A program made the translations under genes and the position numbers. Below, piece by piece: positions 10,841 through 21,415 of a DNA stretch of 64,000 nucleotides (position 1 is the stretch's first letter; each line of letters begins with the position of its first letter). Under the pieces are notes generated by a model. That model had not been told where the DNA came from, did not search any database, and was given only the letters and a program-made list of their open reading frames with translations. The DNA comes from Fallopia convolvulus (taxonomy: Eukaryota; Streptophyta; Magnoliopsida; Caryophyllales; Polygonaceae): contig OZ024719.1 in assembly GCA_964016875.1 (NCBI GenBank), forward strand, positions 26,665,877 to 26,729,876, in the 5' to 3' direction.

Positions 10841-10845
10841 AACTT

Positions 10846-11200
10846 ATAAAATGTAATTAATTACAAATCGTACCTTACACATCTCGATAGATATTATATT
10901 ATATATTTCTTAGATTATATAAATATATTATAGAATTTAAAAATTGTACCTTAGAAATAATATGTTTATCATATTAGAAATTATAATATGTTGAAGAATT
11001 TATGTGATAGAAATTAGAAATCGTATCGTAGAAATAATTTATTTATTAGATTAGAAATTATATTTTTTGTAGTAACAATCTTAAATAGAAATAATAAAAA
11101 TTAGGATTAGTTTGAGTGAAATTAAATAAATGAAGCAAAATTATTAAATAATTAATAATATATTAAATAACAAGAGGTAGTAGCACACATTCGAGAGTCT
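10846..11200. other. AT-rich interior of the MULE
   Basis: No gene. The recurring string ATTAGAAATTGTACC/T is found both here and in 7800-7890, on the far side of the LINE, which supports the view that the LINE split one AT-rich segment. The string GTAGACGCTTAGATA near 11210 also resembles GTAGATGCTTAGATA near 7770, suggesting a duplication or an intron boundary in the old PMD gene. Confidence 0.5.
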
Positions 11201-11286
11201 ACACTTGGCAGTAGACGCTTAGATACGTGGGTACTCACGACTTCAGGTTGCAAGAGGAGACACGAAGAATCGACCTCTAAGTCAGA

Positions 11287-11832
11287 TGCTTGGCCTGATT
11301 TTCCTGCGACGGGAGAGGCTCATCCTCCACAGTGTGACTTCCCAGATGAGGTCCCACCGACTCATTTGGAGGATATGTTGGTTGATTCTGTTGGGACGGT
11401 AGAGGCTTATCGTTATTCTGTTGGGACGGCAAAGGCTCTGACCGAGCTGTCATCGTCATTGTCGCATCCTCCCTAGTCGGCCTCTCCGCATTCTGATACT
11501 TTGCTCTCCGACTCGACTCAAAACTCATTTGGATGAGCTAGTTGTTGATTTTGTTGCGACGGTAGAGACCCAACCTCCACAAGCCGACTTCTTGGAGCAA
11601 ACATCGTAAGGGCTCGAGGATCTATCTGTGTTACGGGATTTCAAGGGACACATCACCGACGTGATTTGGAGGACACACGATCCGTGGAGGAACAACATGG
11701 ACGGACTTGTTAGACGTATTACGTGTTAGAGTAGACCGAGGGAGTTTGCCGGATGGAGCACTCACATTTCGTCATTCGACGTTGATGTTGCCGAGGGTTC
11801 GTGGTTATGGATCATTCGACAGACCGGTCTGA
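11287..11832 (+). pseudogene. PMD (MAIN-like) gene, 5' part
   Basis: This plus-strand frame leads into the plant mobile domain. It starts with an acidic, proline-rich stretch (PDEVPPTHLEDMLVDSVGTVEA), has in-frame stops and continues with LSVLRDFKGHITDVIWRTHDP and, after a TAG near 11727, with SRPREFAGWS and WLWIIRQTGL, the segment that precedes the domain core in MAIN/MAIL1-like proteins. It is cut at 11832 by Athila A. The continuation is at 42770. PMD proteins occur both as host genes and as cargo of MULEs; position inside the MULE ends favours cargo. Confidence 0.65.
11828..11832. repeat. Target duplication of Athila A, left copy (TCTGA)
   Basis: TCTGA directly precedes the left LTR and is repeated at 42765-42769 directly after the right LTR. 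The match is exact. Confidence 0.95.
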
Positions 11833-13334
11833 TGTTGAGAGGGTTTCTTGACAACAAATAAATTTATAATCAAGACCCCGCTGAGTATAGGGAGGTCAGG
11901 ATCGTTCCACAGGAAGCAAGGTTGTTCGTTTATCAATCTACTAAAAAGCAAACAAAAACAAATAAAAACACTCACGAGCAGCCTCATTAATGACGTTGTC
12001 AGGGTCGTTAACGAACCACCGAACACAAGAACACTTCAAATAACGACCTAATTAAAATCTAATTAAATTCGGTACCGAGGCAAGTACTCAGCAACGAAAA
12101 TTCACTAGAGATAATTCAAATAAAACAAAGATCTAGGATTTAGGGACACCACAACATAGCCAAGCATAAAAACTCGTAAGAAGATAAGATCATGCCTTCA
12201 AACAGATAGAGACATCAACTTTCGTTGACTTAGCAAGTAAATTAACAAACTTTCGCATCCTAATTCACTTAATTGCTCGTTTTGGATCTAAAGCTTGAAA
12301 CTTTCGTTTTCAAACAATATCAACCTTCAAGTTACTAACTTTCTCTTTCAATCAAGTTAAAAACCTAAATTACCTCAACTTTCGTTTTGGTATAAGCACA
12401 ACAAACAATTCTCAATCAAAGATAAAAGGCATTCACAACACAATCCTATTCATCAAACATGCTCAACTATGCCGGGCTTAACCCCGACCCTAGAAAAAGA
12501 AACTACTCACTAATCATAACTAAGAAACTAAAAATCTCAATCAAAAGAAACATTGAAAACAAAACAAAACTCGAATTAATAAGAAAAATATCGTCTTACA
12601 AAGATTCAGAAGAAACCAAAAAACATCGAAATACCGAACCACAATCGCGACCAACGACCCCGGTGACTGTCGTCTACCGAGCCTCCTCGGTCCTCTCCGA
12701 TCCGACTTTCTCTCTCTCGGCCCTTCGAAAATCTCTTCCTAAAAATTCTCCTCCAAAAGCTTCCCCTTTCTATGCTAGATAGAAGGTTATTTATAAAAAA
12801 CTAAAAACTAAAAAAGGCTAAAAGATATAAACTTTCCTAAAAATATAGAAACAAACCCTAAAAGATAGAAATAAAATCTAAAAAGATATTAAGACCTAAA
12901 ATACATATTCTAATAACCCCAAAAGATTCTAAAAAGATACTCAACCGACACGGAAATAAATTCCCGCTCAGGATCGGTGAATTATAAAATAAATACTTCA
13001 AATCTTCTCATTCGTGGCCTCATTAACGAACCCTCACATCCTCGTTAATGAGCCTGGGCTTTGTTTTCTTCCACACTTCCTCTCGTGATCTCGAGCTCTG
13101 ATTTCTTCAATCTTGCACTCCTCCGTCTTTCGCTGTAATGCTCCAAATTCAGCTCCATATAGCTCTTTTCCTCGCTAAAACCTACAAAATTCACAAAATA
13201 GCGTAGCTTCCACTCTTTTTATAGAAATATGCAAAACTACCTAAAAACACTCAAAACTAAACCTAAACTAAACTAAACTAAACCTAATAAGCAAAGAAAA
13301 CCTACTAAAAACTATACTAAAAATGCGAACATCA
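11833..13334 (-). repeat. Athila A 3' LTR (left)
   Basis: 1502 bp, matching 41262-42764 almost throughout; on + it starts TGTTGAGAGGG and ends GCGAACATCA. Several differences from the right copy are C/T or G/A changes at CG sites, for example CATTAATGACG here against CGTTAACGACG there. The minus-strand TATA box lies at 12788-12795. Confidence 0.95.
12788..12795 (-). promoter_or_regulatory. TATA box in the left LTR of A
   Basis: TATAAATA on the minus strand in U3 of the 3' LTR; the equivalent box in the 5' LTR is at 42217-42224. Confidence 0.6.
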
Positions 13335-13350
13335 AAATACCCCATACTTA
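13335..13350 (-). other. Polypurine tract of Athila A
   Basis: On the minus strand the sequence AAGTATGGGGTATTTT abuts the 3' LTR start (TGATG). The same tract abuts LTR3 of B2 (26277-26291). It is the expected primer for plus-strand DNA synthesis. Confidence 0.85.
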
Positions 13351-13737
13351 GACTTGCTTGTCCTCAAGCAACAAACAAGACACTAACCAAAACCAAAACA
13401 AATCATGCTCATCAAGACATAGCCATCTTCTAAAAAGCAACATCTACATATGAGAAAAATATAGCAAAGACTATTAACATCCTCACACATATATGCACTT
13501 AAATAGACATAAGATAATACAATCCAACCTCTCTAGGGATATTGTGTTTCACTCAACTCTTAAATGTTTAGGCTTATAAATTCAATCTCTCAACTCATCT
13601 TATATACAAAACTCATAGAAATTGGAACTTATATCACCAATACTCTCCGCCCAAGATTTGTCAAAACAAGCAAAGAATCATCAAGAGAACTTAGGGGGCT
13701 CAATGAAAAAACTTCATAGAAGTTTTCATTCGGCCGG

Positions 13738-13742
13738 GTTGT
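13738..13742. repeat. Target duplication of B1, left copy (GTTGT)
   Basis: Exact match to 34248-34252. The rebuilt A sequence around it (ATTACAACCCGGCCGAATG on -) matches the 3' UTR of B2 near 25893, which confirms the empty site. Confidence 0.95.
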
Positions 13743-15141
13743 TGATGTCTCTCTATTTGGTGGTGTTTTCTTATGTGATTTCCTTTGTAAATATGTTTCT
13801 TTTTCCCCTTTTCTTGTGCGTTTTGTTCCTTTTTAGCTTAGTTCTCGTATTTCTATGAGATTCGGAGACTACGCGCATTTTATGTGTTTTGTAGGTAATT
13901 TGGCATGAATCGAGGATCGATTTGAAGGAGGGTCGAGACATGGAGCAAAGGCCGAGCTAAAGCGGGAAAGAGAGGAGCAAGCCATGAAGAAGAACAAGAG
14001 AAGCCAACAAGAAGAAGGTGGAACGAGGTCCGGACCGAGTTGCAACCACGTCGGGCCCGACTTTGAAGTTTCCAACCTCGGACCGAGATGCACAGTAACT
14101 CGGGCCCGAGGTCCTCCGTGTCGGTCCGAGTCGGTCACCGAACTACTTGGGCTCCAAGGCACGAATTTGTGGACTTCCACTTTTGCCCCTCATCTAATCT
14201 ATAAAAGGCCCTCTTGTCTTCTAAGAAAAGGTTCCCTCTCATACACACAAGAGGGGGGAAAGGGTTCCCACACTTGGAAAAGGAACCAAGAGGATACTTG
14301 GAGAGCAAGGAGGAACGAGAGGAGGAGGAGGAGAGAGAGAATCGGCCAAGAGAGGAAGACTTGATAGGTTTTGTTGGTAGATTTGCTTTGATTTGCTTTG
14401 TTCTTGTGGATTTGAAAACCCTTGATTTGAATTTGTGGATTGCTTTGTTTTGAGATTGATTATGATGATTGCTTTCCCTTTTGATTTGATTGCTTTCTTT
14501 GCTTGTCACATGGAGTAGATCTCCTTGATCTTGGCTTATGGGGGAAAACCCTAGCTAGGTTTAGGCTAGAAACCCCAATTCCATAGCCTTGAGTGTTTGA
14601 TCTAAGGAACCCACTCTACATAGAGTTACAATTCCTTGCGAAAGTTGGGAATCAAGGCTTGAGATTGGCAAAGTAGCGAAAGTGAACATGTGTCAATCTC
14701 AAGACCTTGCTTCGAAGGGGATTTCCCCATGGATCGAGGTGTAGATGTGGTTGGAACGAGGGCGAAAGCACTCGATCCTAGTCCGATCATCACTCATTGC
14801 CTGAATTGGGGTGGAAAAGCCTTAATCTACTAGGGAAGGAACCCAAAAGCCCAAGATCTACTTTTAAAATCTTTGAGATCGACATCCCCAGCTACCTCGG
14901 GCCCGACTTACCTAGTGTCGGTCCCGACTTCCTCTTGTCGCCAACCTCGGGCCCGACGTGACCTCAGTGTCGGTCCCGACTGTTTTCTTTGTTTTCCTTT
15001 GTTTTATGCGTTCCTTTCTACCTTCCTAGTATCTAGGCACATCGATCGAGTAGACTTCCCGAGTGTTCGACACCCACCACGTACTACAACGGGGTCGGGT
15101 TATAAATTGTATCTCTTGACCCTCGCATCCGAGAGCGATCA
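13743..15141 (+). repeat. LTR1, 5' LTR of B1
   Basis: 1399 bp, TGATGTCTCTC...GAGAGCGATCA. It holds a TATA box at 14210-14217 and two clusters of TCGGGCCCGA-type palindromes (14026-14150 and 14893-14981). It is more diverged from LTR2 and LTR3 than those two are from each other. Confidence 0.95.
14210..14217 (+). promoter_or_regulatory. TATA box of LTR1
   Basis: TATAAAAG, conserved in LTR2 (17341-17348) and LTR3 (26751-26758), about 60 bp downstream of a palindrome cluster. Confidence 0.75.
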
Positions 15142-15148
15142 AAAAGAT

Positions 15149-15166
15149 TGGCGCCGTTGCCGGGGA
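15149..15166 (+). other. Primer binding site of B1 (tRNA-Asp type)
   Basis: TGGCGCCGTTGCCGGGGA, 7 bases after the LTR end. It is the site expected for Athila-lineage elements. Confidence 0.95.
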
Positions 15167-15384
15167 AGTCTAAGTGCATTGAGTGCCAATTTGGTGAGTT
15201 TCTTGTGTTTTGGTAGTGATTTGGGTGAGGGAATAGCCCAAACCCTTTGTTTGTTTTTGATTTGTTTTGGTTTGTGTTTTTGTTTCATAGGTGTAAGCTA
15301 GCTCGTTCTTCCCGAGGAACACTTGAGCTTGAGTTTGTGAGTGATCCGGAAAGTATTCTCAAGCAAGCCCGAAGAAGGAAAAGG

Positions 15385-16882
15385 ATGGCGAATCAAGCTC
15401 TCCATGTTGATGAGGAGTTGGCTCAACTTAGGGCCGAAATGGCTAGATTGCAACTTGAGAGGGACAATCAAGAGGAGGTGGCAAGAAGAGAACGGGAGCA
15501 ACGGATGAGAGCCGAGGCTCAACTCAATGCTCTACCCCGGAATGCAGGCCAATACATGCATCCGGAGTTGAGGGTGCCCAAGCCGGCTATTGTGCTTCCT
15601 GAGGTTGCCAAGAATTTTGAGATCAAGACGCAATTCATCTCCCTCATCAAGCGTGATCAATTCGAGGGCCGTCCACATGAGTGTCCCATAGAGCATGTTA
15701 AACGTTTTGTGGACATGTGTGAGACGATCTCTACCGACGAGGAGACATTGGATTATGTGCTTCTAAAGGCGTTCAAATGGTCACTTGGGGGCAAGGCCGC
15801 ACATTGGCTCGAGAGCCAAGCTCCTAGGTCAATCACAACTTGGAAGACACTCTATGACGCTTTCTTGATGAAGTTCTTCCCTCCCTCAAAGACAACCGAG
15901 TTGAGAAGGAAGATTGCAAGTTTTCAACAAGGTCCGAATGAGCCCCTCTTCGAAGCATGGGACCGTTTCAAGGAGATGTTGCGCCAATGTCCTACTCATG
16001 GCCAACAACCATATGTGCTTCAAGACATCTTTTTCCAAGGCATCAATCCGGTAACGAAGGACAAGCTCAATCTCCACACCGATTGTGGGTTCATAGACTT
16101 GACACCGGATCAAGCTTGGGAGCTACTTGATAAGCTATCCGATTATGAGGCCATGTATGGGGTGAGTCAAGCTAGCAAGGAGGTGAAAGTTCAAGGTGAA
16201 GGTGCAAGGAAGTTATATGATCCAAAGGGAGAAGACATTGATAGGGATGTGAAGCTCCAATTCCTTGAAGGTGAAGTGAGCAAGCTTAAGAGGCAAGTCC
16301 ACTACTACAAGCAAAATGCTAGAGCTTGTGAGGAGTGTGGATCCTTTGCTCATGCTACACAAGTTTGTCCGAATGAGAGCCAAGTGCGCTTGGCCGAGCG
16401 AATTGAGGAGGCAAACTATGTTCGAGGAAATTTCGGTGGAAGAGGCAATTTCAACAATGGTGGCAATGGCCGGTGGAACAACGGTCAAGCTCAAGGCTAC
16501 AACAACAACTTCAACCAAAACGGGCCAAGGGCGCCACCACCACCATATAGACCACCGGGATTCAATGAGTTACAAACATTTTCTCAAGAAATGAGAGATG
16601 GGTTCAAGGAGATGAGGACCCAATTCAATGAGTTTGGTGCATGGAGGAGGCAAGTCGTTAATCAATTTGCTCAAATTGCGACTCAAGCCCCAAGAGAGAA
16701 TGGGAGACTTCCGGGCCGACCCGAGGAGAACCCTCGAGCTCAAAACAATCAAAATGAAGTCCGGGCAATTGGATTGAGAAGTGGCCGAAACCTACCCGAG
16801 CCACACGTGCCTAAGAAGAGTGAAGAGAGTCCGACCAACTTACCCAGCAAGTCGGGTCCGACGTTCCCCGAAGTCGACCCAG
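15385..16882 (+). pseudogene. B1 gag, split from pol by B2
   Basis: Capsid-type Gag, which would package the element RNA in cytoplasmic particles. I place the start at MANQALHVDEELAQLRAEM, where a charged coiled coil begins; the frame is open further upstream into leader sequence. Core: RPHECPIEHVKRFVDMCET, LMKFFPPSKTTELRRKIAS, RFKEMLRQCPTHGQQPYV. Zinc knuckle: CEECGSFAHATQVC. An Asn/Gly-rich stretch (GNFGGRGNFNNGGNGRWNN) follows. The frame is open to the insertion at 16882, in the linker before protease (SGPTFPEVDP), and would continue at 27700. Confidence 0.9.
16878..16882. repeat. Target duplication of B2, left copy (CCCAG)
   Basis: Matches 27695-27699 (TCCAG) at four of five bases. The original base is C, as shown by the unbroken gag linker near 20030. 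Confidence 0.85.
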
Positions 16883-18292
16883 TGATGTCTCTCTATTTGG
16901 TGGTGTTTTCATATGTGATTTCCTTTGTAAATATGTTTCTTTTCCCCTTTTCTTGTGCGTTTTGTTCCTTTTTAGCCTAGTTCCCGTATTTCTATGAGAT
17001 TCGGAGACTACGCACCTTTTATGTGTTTTGTAGGTAATTTGGCATGAATCAAGGATCGATTTGAAGGAGGGTCGAGACATGGAGCAAAGGCCGAGCTAAA
17101 GCGGGAAAGAGAGAAGCAAGCCATGAAGAAGAACAAGAGAAGCCAACAAAGAAGAAGGTGGAACGAGGTCAGGACCGAGTTGCAACCACATCGGGCCCGA
17201 TTTTGAAGTTTCCAACCTCGGACCGAGATGCACAGTACCTCGGGCCCGAGGTTCCTCCGTGTCGGGCCGAGTCGGTCACCGGACTACTTGGGCTCCAAGG
17301 CACGAATTTGTGAACTTCCACTTTTTCCCCTCATCTAATCTATAAAAGGCCCTCTTGTCTTCTAAGAAAGGGTTCCCTCACACACACACAAAAAGGGGGG
17401 TTCCAAGGGAGCCAAGAGGATACTTGGAGAGCAAGGAGGAAGGAGAAGAGGAGGAAGAGAGAGAGAATCGGCCAAGAGAGAGGAAGGCTTGATAGGTTTT
17501 GTTGATTGTTTAGCTTTGATTTGCTTTGTTCTTGTGGATTTGAAAACCCTTGATTTGAATTTGTGGATTGCTTTGGATTTGAATGAAACCTTGCTTTGTT
17601 TTGAGATTGATTATGATGATTGCTTTCTCTTTTGATTTGATTGCTTTCTTTGCTTGTCACATGGAGTAGATCTCCTTGATCTTGGGTTATGGGGGAAAAC
17701 CCTAGCTAGGTTTAGGCTAGAAACCCCAATTCCATAGCCTTGAGTGTTTGATCTAAGGAACCCACTCTACATAGAGCTACAATTCCTTGCGAAAGTTGGG
17801 AATCAAGGCTTGAGATTGGCAAAGTAGCGAAAGTGAACATGTGTCAATCTCAAGACCTTGCTTCGAAGGGGATTTCCCCATGGATCGAGGTGTAGATGTG
17901 GTTGGAACGAGGGCGAAAGCACTCGATCCTAGTCCGATCATCACTCATTGCCTGAATTGGGGTGGAAAAGCCTTAATCTACTAGGGAAGGAACCCAAAAG
18001 CCCAAGATCTACTTTTAAAATCTTTGAGATCGACATCCCCAGCTACCTCGGGCCCGACTTACCTAGTGTCGGTCCCGACTTCCTCTTGTCGCCAACCTCG
18101 GGCCCGACGTGACCTCAGTGTCGGTCCCGACTGTTTTCTTTGTTTTCCTTTGTTTTATGCTTTCCTTTCTATCTTCCTAGTATCTAGGCACATCGATCGA
18201 GTAGACTTCCCGAGTGTTCGACACCCACCACGTACTACAACGGGGTCGGGTTATAAATTGTATCTCTTGACCCTCGCATCCGAGAGCGATCA
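16883..18292 (+). repeat. LTR2, 5' LTR of B2
   Basis: 1410 bp, TGATGTCTC...GCGATCA. TATA box at 17341-17348; palindrome clusters near 17157-17280 and 18043-18132. Confidence 0.95.
17341..17348 (+). promoter_or_regulatory. TATA box of LTR2
   Basis: TATAAAAG; likely core promoter of the B2 transcript. Confidence 0.75.
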
Positions 18293-18299
18293 AACAGAT

Positions 18300-18317
18300 T
18301 GGCGCCGTTGCCGGGGA
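18300..18317 (+). other. Primer binding site of B2 (tRNA-Asp type)
   Basis: TGGCGCCGTTGCCGGGGA, 7 bases after LTR2, identical to that of B1. Confidence 0.95.
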
Positions 18318-18535
18318 AGTCTAAGTGCATTGAGTGCCAATTTGGTGAGTTTCTTGTGTTTTGGTAGTGATTTGGGTGAGGGAATAGCCCAAACCCTTTG
18401 TTTGTTTTTGATTTGTTTTGGTTTGTGTTTTTGTTTCATAGGTGTAAGCTAGCTCGTTCCTCCCGAGGAACACTTGAGCTTGAGTTTGTGAGTGATCCGG
18501 AAAGTATTCTCAAGCAAGCCCGAAGAAGGAAAAGG

Positions 18536-21415
18536 ATGGCGAATCAAGCTCTCCATGTTGATGAGGAGTTGGCTCAACTTAGGGCCGAAATGGCTAGATT
18601 GCAACTTGAGAGGGACAATCAAGAGGAGGTGGCAAGAAGAGAACGGGAGCAACGGATGAGAGCCGAGGCTCAACTCAATGCTCTACCCCGGAATGCACGC
18701 CAATACATGCATCCGGAGTTGAGGGTGCCCGAGCCGGCTATTGTGCTTCCTGAGGTTGCCAAGAATTTTGAGATCAAGACGCAATTCATCTCCCTCATCA
18801 AGCGTGATCAATTCGAGGGCCGTCCACATGAGTGTCCCATAGAGCATGTTAAACGTTTTGTGGACATGTGTGAGACGATCTCTACCGACGAGGAGACATT
18901 GGATTATGTGCTTCTAAAGGCGTTCAAATGGTCACTTGGGGGCAAGGCCGCACATTGGCTCAAGAGCCAAGCTCCTAGGTCAATCACAACTTGGAAGACA
19001 CTCTATGACGCTTTCTTGATGAAGTTCTTCCCTCCCTCAAAGACAACCGAGTTGAGAAGGAAGATTGCAAGTTTTCAACAAGGTCCGAATGATTCCCTCT
19101 TCGAAGCATGGGACCGTTTCAAGGAGATGTTGCGCCAATGTCCTACTCATGGCCAACAACCATATGTGCTTCAAGACATCTTTTTCCAAGGCATCAATCC
19201 GGTAACGAAGGACAAGCTCAATCTCCACACCGATTGTGGGTTCATAGACTTGACACCGGATCAAGCTTGGGAGCTACTTGATAAGCTATCCGATTATGAG
19301 GCCATGTATGGGGTGAGTCAAGCTAGCAAGGAGGTGAAAGTTCAAGGTGAAGGTGCAAGGAAGTTATATGATCCAAAGGGAGAAGACATTGATAGGGATG
19401 TGAAGCTCCAATTCCTTGAAGGTGAAGTGAGCAAGCTTAAGAGGCAAGTCCACTACTACAAGCAAAATGCTAGAGCTTGTGAGGAGTGTGGATCCTTTGC
19501 TCATGCTACACAAGTTTGTCCGAATGAGAGCCAAGTGCGCTTGGCCGAGCGAATTGAGGAGGCAAACTATGTTCGAGGAAATTTCGGTGGAAGAGGCAAT
19601 TTCAACAATGGTGGCAATGGCCGGTGGAACAACGGTCAAGCTCAAGGCTACAACAACAACTTCAACCAAAACGGGCCAAGGGCGCCACCACCACCATATA
19701 GACCACCGGGATTCAATGAGTTACAAACATTTGCTCAAGAAATGAGAGATGGGTTCAAGGAGATGAGGACCCAATTCAATGAGTTTGGTGCATGGAGGAG
19801 GCAAGTCGTTAATCAATTTGCTCAAATTGCGACTCAAGCCCCAAGAGAGAATGGGAGACTTCCGGGCCTACCCGAGGAGAACCCTCGAGCTCAAAACAAT
19901 CAAAATGAAGTCCGGGCAATTGGATTGAGAAGTGGCCGAAACCTACCCGAGCCACACGTGCCTAAGAAGAGTGAAGAGAGTCCGACCAACTTACCCAGCA
20001 AGTCGGGTCCGACGTTCCCCGAAGTCGACCCAGCAAGAAGATCGACTCCTTCACCACGGACCGAGGTTGATAGCAACTCGGGACCGACGTACACAGACCT
20101 CGATCCAACCCCTCTGTCCAGGACCGAGATTCACAACATCGGGCCCGACATGGTGCCCAAGTCGGTCCAACCAGGAAGTGTTGCAAATGAAGCGGGGAAG
20201 TCCAAAGAAGTTGATCCAAGCAAGATTCAAGGTGCAATAATTCTTCCATATCCCTCGAAGAAGCCGAAAGATGTTGTTGAGAACAAGTTCAAGAGGTTTC
20301 TCAAACTCTTGCAAGCCTTGAACATCTCCATCCCGTTCACCGACGCATTGAGTGAGATGCCATCTTATGCCAAGTTTTTAAGGGAGATTTTGAGCAAGAA
20401 GAGGTCCATAGTGGAAATGCAAGATGAAGTCAAGACCTTGGAGTTACCACAAAAGCTAGGAGATCCCGGTCGTTTTGCTATAACCATTGGTGTGGGGTCT
20501 CAAAGTTTCCAAGCCTTATGTGACCTTGGGGCAAGTGTTTCGGTAATGCCCGCTAGCATTTGGAGAAGAGCAAATTTGGGTGAAATGGAGCCGGCCGATA
20601 TGTCCCTAACTATGGCCTACGGTTCCATCATCAAGGCCAAAGGAATATTGGACGAGGTTCCGGTGAGGGTTGGAAAGTACTTTGTCCCTGATGATTTCGT
20701 GATCTTGGACATGCATGAGGATCCCTTGGTTCCAATAATCTTAGGGAGACCATTCTTAGCTACGGCGGGGGCAAGGTTTGATGTCAAGAACGGGAAGGTT
20801 TCCTTTGAGATTGGGGAAGAGAAGGTCGATTTTCACTTCAACAAAGCTTTGAATGAGCCGGACGCCTTGGCCATTCTTAAACTTGAAGAGAGTGCCAAGA
20901 GAGAACGTGAAGAAGTGGAAGTTGCTAGGGAGGTTGTTGCTTTAAGGGGTGATGAAAGCTTCAATGAACAAATACAAGTAAGGGAGTTGTTGGAGCAACT
21001 TAAGGATCAAGATGAGTCAAGGAACAAAGCTAGCTCAAGAAGAGATGAAGAGTATCCTTACTCATATCCTTTTAATGTTGGTGAAGATCACAATTCTTCC
21101 CAAAATTTTGATTCCTACATTTGCTTGAGTGATTTGAATGATGACTTAGGAGACTCCTATATTTGCCTTAGTGATTTAAAAGGTGAATTGGTAGAATCTC
21201 CTAGGAATACTTTGGATGACTATGGTGTAGGACAAGAAAAACATGATGGAGCAAGCAAGGAGGAGAAATCTCATCCGTTGGAGGAATATGATGAGATAGG
21301 CCCGAGATCTGAGAGCCATGCCTATGTAGACCATCGTTGGTGGTTTTATGGGTATGAAGGCAATGGGAATGGGCATAACAATGGCGAGCAATTCACCGTG
21401 TTTCACCCGCCATAA
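18536..21415 (+). CDS. B2 gag-protease, intact frame
   Basis: An uninterrupted frame of about 959 codons from MANQALHVDEEL. Gag features are the same as in B1: coiled coil, capsid core (RPHECPIEHVKRFVDMCET), zinc knuckle CEECGSFAHATQVC, Gly/Asn-rich stretch and a linker holding palindromes. Protease: FQALCDLGASVSVMPASIW, PLVPIILGRPFLATAGARFD. After protease comes an acidic region and repeated YICLSDL motifs, and the protein ends FTVFHPP without RT. Up to DLGAS it is nearly the same as B1; after it, it differs from B1 and resembles element A. It could still make particles and protease in trans. Confidence 0.9.
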   Translation: MANQALHVDEELAQLRAEMARLQLERDNQEEVARREREQRMRAEAQLNALPRNARQYMHPELRVPEPAIVLPEVAKNFEIKTQFISLIKRDQFEGRPHECPIEHVKRFVDMCETISTDEETLDYVLLKAFKWSLGGKAAHWLKSQAPRSITTWKTLYDAFLMKFFPPSKTTELRRKIASFQQGPNDSLFEAWDRFKEMLRQCPTHGQQPYVLQDIFFQGINPVTKDKLNLHTDCGFIDLTPDQAWELLDKLSDYEAMYGVSQASKEVKVQGEGARKLYDPKGEDIDRDVKLQFLEGEVSKLKRQVHYYKQNARACEECGSFAHATQVCPNESQVRLAERIEEANYVRGNFGGRGNFNNGGNGRWNNGQAQGYNNNFNQNGPRAPPPPYRPPGFNELQTFAQEMRDGFKEMRTQFNEFGAWRRQVVNQFAQIATQAPRENGRLPGLPEENPRAQNNQNEVRAIGLRSGRNLPEPHVPKKSEESPTNLPSKSGPTFPEVDPARRSTPSPRTEVDSNSGPTYTDLDPTPLSRTEIHNIGPDMVPKSVQPGSVANEAGKSKEVDPSKIQGAIILPYPSKKPKDVVENKFKRFLKLLQALNISIPFTDALSEMPSYAKFLREILSKKRSIVEMQDEVKTLELPQKLGDPGRFAITIGVGSQSFQALCDLGASVSVMPASIWRRANLGEMEPADMSLTMAYGSIIKAKGILDEVPVRVGKYFVPDDFVILDMHEDPLVPIILGRPFLATAGARFDVKNGKVSFEIGEEKVDFHFNKALNEPDALAILKLEESAKREREEVEVAREVVALRGDESFNEQIQVRELLEQLKDQDESRNKASSRRDEEYPYSYPFNVGEDHNSSQNFDSYICLSDLNDDLGDSYICLSDLKGELVESPRNTLDDYGVGQEKHDGASKEEKSHPLEEYDEIGPRSESHAYVDHRWWFYGYEGNGNGHNNGEQFTVFHPP

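Larger units (their letters stand above)
7895..10845 (-). mobile_element. RTE-clade LINE, 5' truncated
   Basis: The minus strand encodes an endonuclease followed by a reverse transcriptase, and the 3' end is a (TTG)n tail (AAC repeats at 7895-7929 on +). This order, the short 3' microsatellite tail and the RT sequence (GLHQGSALSPFLFTVVMDVL, LFADDIVLVDES) are typical of plant RTE elements. The 5' end breaks off inside the endonuclease near 10845. A possible short target duplication is ACTTTATA at 7887 and ACTTATAA at 10842, which is weak. The AT-rich DNA on both sides looks alike, consistent with insertion into the MULE. Confidence 0.85.

Noticed and set aside
15247..15384. Upstream start of gag (MFVFDLFWFVFLF) as a signal peptide
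   Set aside because: This stretch is T-rich leader sequence. Charged gag sequence of the usual kind begins at the later ATG (15385; 18536 in B2).
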